Shown in pieces: positions 26,140 through 34,421 of a DNA stretch of 64,000 nucleotides (the first letter of the stretch is position 1; each line of letters begins with the position of its first letter). The notes below the pieces were generated by a model, which was given only the letters and a program-made list of their open reading frames with translations, did no database searches and was not told the origin of the DNA. The position numbers and the translations under genes were made by a program. Origin of the DNA: Acinetobacter defluvii. Its GTDB lineage: Bacteria > Pseudomonadota > Gammaproteobacteria > Pseudomonadales > Moraxellaceae. The DNA lies in contig NZ_CP029397.2 of assembly GCF_001704615.3 (NCBI RefSeq), positions 496,001-560,000 on the forward strand, read 5' to 3'.

Positions 26140-26427
26140 GTGATTGAATTTAAAGATCAGGAAATGTATGTCAGTGGTAAAATTGCCTATGACAATGCTG
26201 AACAAATTTATTTAAATGGTTTGAAGATGATTCAGACTGAAAATAAATTTCCTTTAACTGTAAATTTGTCAAATTTACAGCACGGCAGCACCTTAGTTTT
26301 GTCTGTATTGGTGCAATGGTTACGTCAAACACCGAACCAGCAAGGTTTACAGTTTAAAGCTGTTCCTGAAAAAATGATGAAGATCATCCAAGCCTGCCAT
26401 TTACAAGATGATTTAAAAATTATCTGA
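26140..26427 (+). CDS. mlaB: STAS domain protein MlaB
   Basis: This 95-residue cytoplasmic STAS protein stabilises the MlaFE complex. The central NLSNLQHGSTLVLSVLVQWLR corresponds to the helix carrying the functional Ser/Thr. The start is GTG at 26140 with TAGGTAGG upstream. It is the last gene of mlaFEDCB and is followed by a terminator. Confidence 0.9.
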   Translation: MIEFKDQEMYVSGKIAYDNAEQIYLNGLKMIQTENKFPLTVNLSNLQHGSTLVLSVLVQWLRQTPNQQGLQFKAVPEKMMKIIQACHLQDDLKII

Positions 26428-26438
26428 TTGTAAATACT

Positions 26439-26466
26439 GAAAAGCACCGAAAGGTGCTTTTCTTTT
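26439..26466 (+). terminator. Terminator of the mla operon
   Basis: AAAGCACC and GGTGCTTT flank GAAA, followed by TCTTTT. Confidence 0.88.
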
Positions 26467-26508
26467 AAATAACTTACTAGAAAATACTTAAAATAATGAG
26501 AAAGAAAA

Positions 26509-26925
26509 ATGAGCATTGAATATTTTATTTTTGCAATGGATGATTCATGTATGAAGCAGAATGTACTTTCTATTTTTGCTCCACATTGGAAAAGTTTAGA
26601 GAAAGATCATATTTTTTTTGAACAATCAGAAAATTACTATTTACTCGATTATGGTGAGGATGGTGATTGTCATTTTGATATCACTTTGAATGATGATCAG
26701 ACAGTAAAAGGTATCACGATTTTTAGACCTTGTGGTAGCGCTGATATGGAGCAGTCGGTTTATAAATTAATTTCACAATTTCCGATGTTTATGACTTATC
26801 CAACAGCTCCTCTTTTATTGGTCACTGCAAATTCGGAATGTGTTCAAATAATAACTGATGAAAATCCAGAATTATTAGAAGATTTAATTATTGTAGACAG
26901 CTTTGAAGATTATTTAAAAACTTAA
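26509..26925 (+). CDS. Acidic protein of unknown function
   Basis: This is a 138-residue protein, strongly acidic (about four times as many Asp/Glu as Lys/Arg) and low in GC. It is predicted to be cytoplasmic, with no signal peptide or membrane helix. Four cysteines are scattered. Small acidic single genes of this kind are often immunity or anti-nuclease proteins, but I see no motif to prove it. GAGAAAG precedes the ATG. It has its own terminator. Confidence 0.6.
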   Translation: MSIEYFIFAMDDSCMKQNVLSIFAPHWKSLEKDHIFFEQSENYYLLDYGEDGDCHFDITLNDDQTVKGITIFRPCGSADMEQSVYKLISQFPMFMTYPTAPLLLVTANSECVQIITDENPELLEDLIIVDSFEDYLKT

Positions 26926-26971
26926 ATATTTAGATGATTAGGATTTATTTGAATAATTTAAGTCATTCAAA

Positions 26972-27002
26972 TAAAAAAAGCACCCAATGGTGCTTTTTTT
27001 AT
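26972..27002. terminator. Bidirectional terminator
   Basis: AAAAAAGCACC, loop CAAT, GGTGCTTTTTT. It serves the acidic gene on the plus strand and corA on the minus strand. Confidence 0.93.
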
Positions 27003-27024
27003 AAGTAAATGCATAAGGAATAAA

Positions 27025-28038
27025 TCAAATCCATTTTTTCCATCTGAAGTAAATCAGTGGACCAACAAAGAATGCAATCAAGATGCTAATCACCACAATA
27101 AAACTGGTTGTACCATGTGCAAAAGGCAGTACTTCTGTGTTCATTCCATAAATACTGGCAATCAGCATTGGTGGTGCAAGCATACTGGGTAAAATGGAGA
27201 ATCGACGAATCGTGTCATTCTGCTCAGTGTTAATGAAGCCAGAAGTGGTATCTAGCAAGAAGCGAACTTTTTGAAATAAGAAAGCATCATGCTCTACCAA
27301 TGATCGAACATCTTCGCTTAATTCTCGGATGTCAGCATCATAAATATGACTCCCTAACGCACGTGGACGAGAAAGAAAAGTGAGGACGCGACGTAAGTCA
27401 ATTAGACAGAGTTGTGCTTTCCCAATCATATCTTCTTTTTGCGCAAGACGGGTAATCATGTCATCAAGATCAAGAATTTGCTCACGATGGCGCACATTGA
27501 GAACTTCGGTAGAGTATAACTCTAAGTCCTTGTGGACATCTTCTAAGATATCCGCAAGCTCATCGAGTTTAGCTTCAAGTAAACCTAATAAAATCCAAGT
27601 CGGATCTTTATAATCGATATCATAATCATTACGTCGAGCACGTGCTCGAAACGCCCGAAAAGCCACAAGTTTTTCACCACGTAGCGTAAACAAACGACCT
27701 TTATGCAAAATAAAAGCGACTGTTTGTACTGTAGCAAGCATATTGCTTGAGTCTTCAGGATCACCCTCGACTTGATAGTTTTTATTTTTCGTTAAAAAAT
27801 AGGTACTGATATGTAAAATACCATCATCATCACGATAAAATCGAGCAGATGAAGAAATGTCTTCCAATGATTTGAGTGTTGGAAAGTTTTGCGCGTAAGC
27901 GTCCAATACCCATTCTTGTTCTTCTTGTGAAGGTGCAATAAGATCAATCCACACCAGTTCTGGGTGTAGATCAAATCCACCGTTAATGGTGGCATCTTCC
28001 AAACTACCGCGCTCAGTGGCATAAAAGGCTTCAAGCAT
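27025..28038 (-). CDS. corA: CorA family magnesium/divalent cation transporter
   Basis: This is a 337-residue protein with the CorA layout: a long cytoplasmic domain, a helix with the YGMN motif (GMN at 298-300) that forms the selectivity filter, and a second C-terminal helix ending in a basic tail RWKKWI. GGGAG lies about 11 bases before the ATG. The ion carried could be Mg2+, Co2+ or Zn2+ (the CorA and ZntB branches share GMN). Confidence 0.9.
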   Translation of the reverse strand: MLEAFYATERGSLEDATINGGFDLHPELVWIDLIAPSQEEQEWVLDAYAQNFPTLKSLEDISSSARFYRDDDGILHISTYFLTKNKNYQVEGDPEDSSNMLATVQTVAFILHKGRLFTLRGEKLVAFRAFRARARRNDYDIDYKDPTWILLGLLEAKLDELADILEDVHKDLELYSTEVLNVRHREQILDLDDMITRLAQKEDMIGKAQLCLIDLRRVLTFLSRPRALGSHIYDADIRELSEDVRSLVEHDAFLFQKVRFLLDTTSGFINTEQNDTIRRFSILPSMLAPPMLIASIYGMNTEVLPFAHGTTSFIVVISILIAFFVGPLIYFRWKKWI

Positions 28039-28196
28039 AGTGTCTTTTCTCCCTTGCGCAGTATAGCGTTAAATTGATGCGTGTATTTTAGACAAGGATT
28101 TCATGAAAAACACTGATTACATTGTTCTTTTGTAAAAAAAATCTTAATCCGTTCTCTAAGATACTCGCATGGTAAAATTAAAACTAGGTTAAATTT

Positions 28197-28814
28197 ATGA
28201 ATTCTATTGCAATTTTCTGTGGTTCATCGTTAGGTTCTGATCAAATCTTTGCAGATATTGCCAAACTGACTGGCGAAACAATCGCCAGACAAGGTAAAAC
28301 TTTGGTCTATGGCGGTGGACGTTCTGGCTTAATGGGCATTGTGGCAGATAGTGCATTGGCAGCAGGTGGGCAAGTGATTGGGGTTATTCCGCAGGGTTTA
28401 GTCGACCGTGAACTGGCACATCCGCACCTAACCGAGCTTTATATTGTGAAAAATATGCATGAACGCAAAACCAAAATATCTGAGCTTTCGGATGGTTTTA
28501 TTGCTTTACCAGGAGGGGCGGGTACGATTGAGGAGATTTTTGAACAATGGACATGGGCACAATTGGGTATTCATTTAAAACCATGCGCATTTTTAAATGT
28601 TGAAGGGTTTTATGATGATTTATTAAAGTTTATTCAACTCACGACAGATAAAGGCTTTTCGCGAGCACGATTTACTGACGTACTTATCCATTCACCATCT
28701 TTAGAAGATATTTTAAACCGACTTGAACACTATCAAGCACCTGAACCAAAATGGGGCGTAAAAGACCGAGAAGAGCTAGTAAAATTAGAAGATCAGGATA
28801 AGACTTTTGATTAA
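28197..28814 (+). CDS. LOG family cytokinin riboside 5'-monophosphate phosphoribohydrolase
   Basis: This is a 205-residue Rossmann-like protein of the TIGR00730/LOG family. It has GGGRSGLMG at 40-48 and the family signature PGGAGTIEE at 105-113. Family members cleave nucleoside 5'-monophosphates at the N-glycosidic bond. The physiological role in Acinetobacter is not known. It is divergent from corA. Confidence 0.9.
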   Translation: MNSIAIFCGSSLGSDQIFADIAKLTGETIARQGKTLVYGGGRSGLMGIVADSALAAGGQVIGVIPQGLVDRELAHPHLTELYIVKNMHERKTKISELSDGFIALPGGAGTIEEIFEQWTWAQLGIHLKPCAFLNVEGFYDDLLKFIQLTTDKGFSRARFTDVLIHSPSLEDILNRLEHYQAPEPKWGVKDREELVKLEDQDKTFD

Positions 28815-28847
28815 TTGAGAAATAAGTAATCAGGATGCTCCTTATTT

Positions 28848-28899
28848 AAACACAATATATTGAATATTAAATAGGTTAATATCACAATATATTGTGTTT
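28848..28899. repeat. 52-bp imperfect palindrome before the Nudix gene
   Basis: The outer arms (15 bases each, with core CAATATATTG) and inner arms (ATATTAA/TTAATAT) pair almost fully around a short loop. Each outer arm contains the self-palindromic 10-mer CAATATATTG (28853-28862 and 28885-28894), 32 bases apart. A T-rich tract follows on the plus strand. It could terminate the LOG gene or be a double operator for the Nudix gene. Confidence 0.6.
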
Positions 28900-28911
28900 T
28901 TTGTTTTTTTA

Positions 28912-29310
28912 ATGCTCATGAATATTATTACTGTTGCTGCGGCAATCATTCTCAATGAAAAAAATCAATTGTTGCTCGTCCGCAAGAAAAATACCCAATT
29001 CTTTATGCAAGTGGGCGGTAAACTTGAGCCAAATGAAGAACCTCAACAAACTATGTTGCGTGAAATTAAAGAAGAAATAGGAGCAAATGCCAAAATTGAA
29101 CAGTTTGTTGGACGTTTTGAAACACAAGCTGCCAATGAAGCAGGGCATCAATTGGTCAGTTATGTGTATCAGGTCAATCTCCACCAAGCCCCTCGAATTA
29201 ATGCTGAAATTGCTGAGATGAAGTGGATTGATTTGGATGATAAACAAACTTTGCTTGCACCATTAACCAAAGAGATTGTGATTCCGTGGTGTAAGGCAAA
29301 TCTTGTTTAA
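28912..29310 (+). CDS. Nudix hydrolase
   Basis: This is a protein of about 132 residues with the complete Nudix box GX5EX7REUXEEXGU (from GKLEPNEEPQ to REIKEEIG), which binds metal and hydrolyses nucleoside diphosphate derivatives. MutT/NUDIX subfamily and substrate are not clear. The start may be ATG at 28912 or 28918; neither has a strong ribosome binding site. Its stop codon overlaps that of comF by four bases. Confidence 0.85.
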   Translation: MLMNIITVAAAIILNEKNQLLLVRKKNTQFFMQVGGKLEPNEEPQQTMLREIKEEIGANAKIEQFVGRFETQAANEAGHQLVSYVYQVNLHQAPRINAEIAEMKWIDLDDKQTLLAPLTKEIVIPWCKANLV

Positions 29311-29990
29311 TTATACTCTTTGAAATTGGTCGCAGATTCTTCAAGCTGAGAACGTTGTTTAATTCCTCCTGCTGCAATACATGCAGTATAAATCTGCTGA
29401 CAGCCGAGTTTTTCTAAAGCTTGGCTCAGGGCATGAATCGAACTTCCTGTTGTGACCACATCATCAATAATCAGTACTTTTTTGTGTTTTCGTTTTTCTG
29501 TTTGAATGATTTGAAATTGATCTTCAATATTTTCTAATCGTTCAAGTCGGCTTAAGCCTTTTTGTGAATGTTGTGCAGCTCGGATCACGGGTTGCCAAAC
29601 GGGTACTTTCAGTTCTTTTGCCATGATATTGGCAATGATCAACATTTGGTTATAACCACGTTCTTTTAGTCGTTCTGTGGAAATGGGCATCGGCACAATG
29701 GCTTGAACTTTGGGAGTTCTTAAATTCAGTAAACTATGCGCTAAAAGGTTTTGATATTGTAGTTGTTGTTCGTATTTGTAAGTTTGAATAATTCGATCAA
29801 TCGGAAAGTCATAGTGATGTGCGCAAAGTATGTTGTGTTCATGACGCTGGATATGTTGTCTGTACCACGGCAATTGTTCCCAACAGTTGCTACAAAGCGA
29901 ATGCTGTTGTTGGCGGTCAATGCCACAGAGTAGGCAAGGGGAGATGCTTTGTACGCCTTTGTGGAACAGTTGGTTAATGAATGAGAGCAT
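29307..29990 (-). CDS. comF: ComF family phosphoribosyltransferase-like protein
   Basis: This is a 227-residue protein. The N-terminal zinc finger has C19, C22, C33 and C36. The phosphoribosyl pyrophosphate motif VLIIDDVVTTGSS lies near 170. ComF homologues are required for natural transformation in several bacteria, consistent with the competence of Acinetobacter. It ends head-to-head with the Nudix gene (overlapping stops). Confidence 0.9.
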   Translation of the reverse strand: MLSFINQLFHKGVQSISPCLLCGIDRQQQHSLCSNCWEQLPWYRQHIQRHEHNILCAHHYDFPIDRIIQTYKYEQQLQYQNLLAHSLLNLRTPKVQAIVPMPISTERLKERGYNQMLIIANIMAKELKVPVWQPVIRAAQHSQKGLSRLERLENIEDQFQIIQTEKRKHKKVLIIDDVVTTGSSIHALSQALEKLGCQQIYTACIAAGGIKQRSQLEESATNFKEYN

Positions 29991-30029
29991 TATATTTTCT
30001 CTATTTTTATTTGGAGTGAATCATGTTTG

Positions 30030-30503
30030 TTATGAATCAAGCCATTCTTCTGCTTTTTCTATAGCATAGTCTATTGCTTTAACCATATCAAAGAAATGCC
30101 AATCAGGTCGGTTTTCACCATATTCTGTAATGAGTGAGAGTAATCCTGATGACTTAGATGAAGATACTACGATAATTGGGAAAGGAGGTTCATTAGGATT
30201 GGTTTTATCATTTTTAAATTGGTGAATATCTCCAAATACGTCAAGTATTGAATCACCCCAGTGATAAAAAAGCTCTCTAAAATCTAAAATTATACAACTT
30301 GGGTTGAAGGCTTGTAACCCGAGCATGCTTATTGTTGCAATATATTCACCATGTTCATTTCCTGATGAACCATCAGGATATTCACCAAAAAAAGCAACAA
30401 TTAAAATTTTGTGATAATTCGTTTGTTTTTCATCTACAAGAAAAAAATTACTATTAATGCTTTCAGGTTTTTGAAAATGTACTCGGTTGATATTGTAAGT
30501 CAT
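30030..30503 (-). CDS. Protein of unknown function, possible immunity protein
   Basis: This is a 157-residue soluble protein with no signal peptide. It is low in GC. AAGGA lies eight to nine bases before the ATG, so the gene is credible. The middle alternates hydrophobic strands and loops (AFNPSCIILDFRELFYHW, PPFPIIVVSSSKSSGLL), a pattern reminiscent of SpoIIAA-like folds. It is inserted between recG and comF. I do not recognise a named family. Confidence 0.6.
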   Translation of the reverse strand: MTYNINRVHFQKPESINSNFFLVDEKQTNYHKILIVAFFGEYPDGSSGNEHGEYIATISMLGLQAFNPSCIILDFRELFYHWGDSILDVFGDIHQFKNDKTNPNEPPFPIIVVSSSKSSGLLSLITEYGENRPDWHFFDMVKAIDYAIEKAEEWLDS

Positions 30504-30522
30504 TTAATTTTTCCTTATTGTT

Positions 30523-32568
30523 TTATACATACGCATATCTCGGTGCTTCAGGTAACCATCGTTTCAGTAATGCTTCTGCATTTTCGGGATAGTCTTTTAA
30601 AACTTGTTGCGCGACATGGTGGGCTTGATTGAGGAGGTGATCATCCCGTTCAAGTTTTGCGACACGAAAGCCCATATCCCCCGTTTGCTTTGTTCCAAGT
30701 AACTCACCGGGTCCACGTATTTCCAGATCCTTTTCTGCAATGATAAAACCATCATTGGTTTCACGCATGATACGTAAACGCTCTTGTCCATTTTGTGACA
30801 GCGGATTTTTATAAAGCAAGGCGCAGAAACTTGCTGTTGCACCACGCCCGACACGACCACGTAATTGGTGTAGCTGAGAAAGTCCAAGACGCTCCGCATT
30901 TTCAATCACCATAATGGAGGCATTGGGTACATCGACACCGACTTCAATCACGGTGGTTGCAATCAAAAGCTGTAATTCATTGTCTTTAAACTGCTGCATC
31001 ACGGATTGTTTTTCATCAGCTTTCATTTTTCCATGCACAAGTCCGATATTTAGTTTAGGAAAGCGCTCTTTAATTTCTGCATAAGTGGCTTCAGCTGCTT
31101 GTGCATCTAAAGTTTCAGATTGCTCAACCAGTGTACATACCCAATAAGCTTGTTTACCCTCAGCGCAGTTTTTGGCGATGCGCTGTAAAACTTCTTCACG
31201 ACGATCCAGTGGAATGGTCACGGTTTGAATCGGGGTGCGTCCGGGAGGTAATTCATCAATCACCGAAGTATCCAAGTCACCATAAGCAGACATGGCTAAT
31301 GTACGAGGAATCGGTGTAGCCGTCATGACCAGTTGGTGCGGTGTGGTATTGTCCACGCCTTTATTACGCAATGCTAAACGCTGATCGACCCCAAAACGAT
31401 GTTGCTCATCAATGATCACTAAACCCAATTTGGCAAATTCGACATTGTCCTGAAAAAGCGCATGCGTTCCCACGATGACATTCGCCGTACCATCTTTAAT
31501 AGTTTGTTCAGCGGCAGTGCGTGCTTTACCTTTTTGTTTGCCTGAAAGCCAAGACACATTTAAACCCAAAGGCTCAAACCATTTTTTAAAGTTTAGATAA
31601 TGCTGTTCAGCTAAAATCTCAGTTGGTGCCATCAGTGCCACTTGCCAACCTTCTTCCAAAGCATGACAAGCTGCCACGCCTGCAACCAAGGTTTTCCCTG
31701 CACCTACATCACCTTGTACAAGGCGTAGCATCGGTTTGTTTTGTTTTAGATCTTTGGCAATTTCATTGGAGACACGTTTTTGAGCATTGGTCATTTCAAA
31801 AGGTAGGCTTGCTAAAAGTTGTTTGGCAAAACTTTTACTGTAGGAAAATGACGGTGCTGCGATTTGCTGAATATAAGCACGACGGGTCAGTAAACTAATT
31901 TGATGTGCCACCAACTCTTCAAAAATTAAGCGTTGCTGTGCAGGATGTGAACCTTGAGATAGTTGCAACATATTGGCATCCACAGGGGGATGGTGAATAT
32001 ATTCCAGTGCTTGTTTGAGCGCATAACCATTGGTGAATTTTTCTGGTAGTAACTCAGGCAAATCATCGGCATGATGATTCAATGCTTGTTTGATATATTC
32101 ACGCAGTTTTGGTTGGGTTAAGCCATCGGTTGCAGGGTAAATGGCTGTGAGTTCAGTCTGAGGTAAAGGCGTATGTTCTGTGATGAGTTGTATTTCAGGA
32201 TGATACAGCTCTAAACCACGCGCACCGACACGGACTTCACCAAAGATTCTTAAACGATTGCCTGCTTTAGCGCGGTCTGTCAGGGCTTTATAAATATGAT
32301 AAAAACGTAAGGTGACTTTACCGAAATCATCCTGTAGCAAAATCGCCATCGATTTGCGTTTTCCAGGGGGCATATCGATGGATTTGACCACGCCTTCCAT
32401 GAGATAGCTACGCCCAACCTGTAATTGGTTCATGGCAATGATCGTGCTACGATCTTCATAGTCACGTGGTAAATGAAACAGCAGATCGTCTGTGGTGAAA
32501 ATATTTAGTTTTTCAAGTAAAGCAGCGGCGGCATTGCCAACCCCTTGCAATTGATGGACGGTAGCCAT
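30523..32568 (-). CDS. recG: ATP-dependent DNA helicase RecG
   Basis: This is a 681-residue branch-migration helicase that remodels stalled replication forks. The N-terminal wedge (OB) domain is followed by the helicase core, with Walker A GDVGAGKT near 285 and the RecG-type DEQHRFG box near 390. The C-terminal motif region with GRVGRG and RGPGELLGTKQTG is complete. The length matches E. coli RecG (693). Confidence 0.96.
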   Translation of the reverse strand: MATVHQLQGVGNAAAALLEKLNIFTTDDLLFHLPRDYEDRSTIIAMNQLQVGRSYLMEGVVKSIDMPPGKRKSMAILLQDDFGKVTLRFYHIYKALTDRAKAGNRLRIFGEVRVGARGLELYHPEIQLITEHTPLPQTELTAIYPATDGLTQPKLREYIKQALNHHADDLPELLPEKFTNGYALKQALEYIHHPPVDANMLQLSQGSHPAQQRLIFEELVAHQISLLTRRAYIQQIAAPSFSYSKSFAKQLLASLPFEMTNAQKRVSNEIAKDLKQNKPMLRLVQGDVGAGKTLVAGVAACHALEEGWQVALMAPTEILAEQHYLNFKKWFEPLGLNVSWLSGKQKGKARTAAEQTIKDGTANVIVGTHALFQDNVEFAKLGLVIIDEQHRFGVDQRLALRNKGVDNTTPHQLVMTATPIPRTLAMSAYGDLDTSVIDELPPGRTPIQTVTIPLDRREEVLQRIAKNCAEGKQAYWVCTLVEQSETLDAQAAEATYAEIKERFPKLNIGLVHGKMKADEKQSVMQQFKDNELQLLIATTVIEVGVDVPNASIMVIENAERLGLSQLHQLRGRVGRGATASFCALLYKNPLSQNGQERLRIMRETNDGFIIAEKDLEIRGPGELLGTKQTGDMGFRVAKLERDDHLLNQAHHVAQQVLKDYPENAEALLKRWLPEAPRYAYV

Positions 32569-32627
32569 GTCCCCTCAACTTAGGTTTATTTGATCTTGAT
32601 GGATCAGTGTTCAGAATAGGTCATTTG

Positions 32628-33398
32628 ATGCATATTCTATTTATCGGTTATGGTAAAACATCGCAGCGTGTTGCTAAACAATTATTTCAACAAGATCACC
32701 AAATTACCACAGTGAGTCGTAGTCCGAAAGAGGATGATTTTGCTGAGCATTTGATTCAGGATATTCAGCAACTTGATTTGTCATACATTAAATCTATTGA
32801 TGTGGTTTATGTCCTGCTTGCGCCATCTCGACATACGACTTTAAGTTCAGTTGAATCGTATCAGCAGACTTATGTGGATTCTGTCCAACCCATTGTAAAT
32901 GCTTTAAGCAATCATCCGATTAAACGGATTATCGTGGTGTCATCCACACGAGTCTACGGTGAGAATAACGGTGAAATCATCAATGATGATTCACCAGCGA
33001 TTCCAAGTGATGAACAAGGTCATTTACTTTTAAAAATGGAACAGTTATGGCAGCAGGCTTATCCCAATGAATGTGTGATTGTACGTCCAACTGGGATTTA
33101 TGGGACGTCTACAGTGAGAATGCTGAAGTTAGCTGAAACTACAAAAACGTATCCCAATATTCATTGGTCAAATCGGATTCATATCGATGAGCTTGCCAAT
33201 TTCTTAGCGCATTTACTTCACGTGGAACATCCTGAAAAGTCTTATATTTGTACCAATAATCAACCCCAGCCTTTGCATGAAATGATTTTAAAGATTCAGC
33301 GAGAATTTGGGTTGCCTGAGTTGGTTTTGGAGAGTGAGAGGGAGAGTGGGAAAAGGATTTTTGCACGCAGAATAGTAGTGAATGGGTTTAAGTTGTAA
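32628..33398 (+). CDS. NAD-dependent epimerase/dehydratase-like protein (SDR, YeeZ-like)
   Basis: This 256-residue protein has a degenerate N-terminal nucleotide-binding strand (MHILFIGYGKTSQRVAKQL, GxGxxS) and the extended SDR features VVSSTRVYGE and a YGTST-type segment further on. The typical YxxxK pair is not obvious (LLLKMEQLW), so activity is uncertain. ATG at 32628 has AGGT upstream. It is divergent from recG. Substrate unknown. Confidence 0.75.
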   Translation: MHILFIGYGKTSQRVAKQLFQQDHQITTVSRSPKEDDFAEHLIQDIQQLDLSYIKSIDVVYVLLAPSRHTTLSSVESYQQTYVDSVQPIVNALSNHPIKRIIVVSSTRVYGENNGEIINDDSPAIPSDEQGHLLLKMEQLWQQAYPNECVIVRPTGIYGTSTVRMLKLAETTKTYPNIHWSNRIHIDELANFLAHLLHVEHPEKSYICTNNQPQPLHEMILKIQREFGLPELVLESERESGKRIFARRIVVNGFKL

Positions 33399-33673
33399 CA
33401 GAATTATTTTAATTGATCAGGCTGTTTTATAAAACTGTATTTGAATCTATCTGATGAAATCTGTGAAACATTATTTAAATGATAAGCGTGGAACGAGAAA
33501 AATCCTTTAAATAGCTTAACTATTGATAATTTAGTTGTTTGATGGATTTTAAAATTATGATTATTAAACAATAAATACATTGAATTTCGCATAACGTGTA
33601 TTATGTTAATTTTAGAAAATCTTAATTTTAAATCATTCCAAACCTTTTATTGTCTTTTGAGCGATTTTTTAAC

Positions 33674-34183
33674 ATGTATCAAACACAAACGATTCAGACA
33701 TTACTCAGACATGTTTGGAATCCTTTACCTTCTTTTTCTAATAAAAATATCGTACATATAGCTGATCAATTATATGAAATTATAGAAAATCTTGGTGATA
33801 TAAATGACATTAGTGATTTCTTAATGGATATCTCAACTAATGAATACAATGGAAATATTTCATCAGAAAAATGCATGCAAGTAGCTACTCAAATTATGAG
33901 CTTTTATGGTGGGGAGCCTATAAAAAACGATTTTGGAAAAATGAGATTTTCAATAGGGCAGTATTATACTTTTTTATCATATAACACTAAGAAAGAAAAT
34001 TTAAAAATGACATTCAACATGACCTTAGCTGGAGAAATAGTTTTAGATCCCAATAAGATTCCACTAAAAGGAGAGGAGAGACACCAATTAATCAAAGTAA
34101 TGCAAGAAGCCTATGCTGATAGATTAATTATTGATAATGAAAAAAATTCTGCATATATAAGAGAAAATTTATCTTTTAGGTAA
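33674..34183 (+). CDS. Protein of unknown function, low GC
   Basis: This is a protein of about 169 residues; a TTG at 33650 would add eight. It is AT-rich relative to its neighbours, and soluble with no signal. No recognised domain. It stands between an SDR gene and plsB, both housekeeping-like, with about 270 bases of featureless AT-rich DNA in front of it. Transfer is likely. Neither start has a good ribosome binding site, so start and status are less certain than for other orphans here. Confidence 0.55.
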   Translation: MYQTQTIQTLLRHVWNPLPSFSNKNIVHIADQLYEIIENLGDINDISDFLMDISTNEYNGNISSEKCMQVATQIMSFYGGEPIKNDFGKMRFSIGQYYTFLSYNTKKENLKMTFNMTLAGEIVLDPNKIPLKGEERHQLIKVMQEAYADRLIIDNEKNSAYIRENLSFR

Positions 34184-34307
34184 TAAATCTATTGTTAATA
34201 TTTTTAATTTTTCCTATAAAAAAATACTGTATTTAACATAATGGGCACTATGCGAAATACTATCAAGATAATCTATAGAATTTGATCACTTATTTGAAAT
34301 ATTGCTA

Positions 34308-34340
34308 TAAAAAAGCGACTTAGAAAAAAGTCGCTTTTTA
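34308..34340. terminator. Bidirectional terminator
   Basis: AAAAAGCGACT and AGTCGCTTTTT flank the loop TAGAAAAA. Confidence 0.9.
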
Positions 34341-34390
34341 GTGTTTTCTAGGTTTTATCATTAATTTTAGATAAATCAATTAAAAGATAC

Positions 34391-34409
34391 CTCTCCTAAA
34401 AGGAGAGGA
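34391..34409. repeat. REP-like palindrome, copy 2
   Basis: CCTCTCCTAAAAGGAGAGG is identical to 19 bases of the palindrome at 4317-4335. It lies 13 bases past the plsB stop and could help to protect or terminate that mRNA. Confidence 0.7.
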
Positions 34410-34421
34410 AGTCTCTGAATC

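Noticed and set aside
33404..33592. 62-codon minus-strand frame between the SDR gene and the low-GC gene
   Set aside because: No ribosome binding site and composition typical of random AT-rich DNA.
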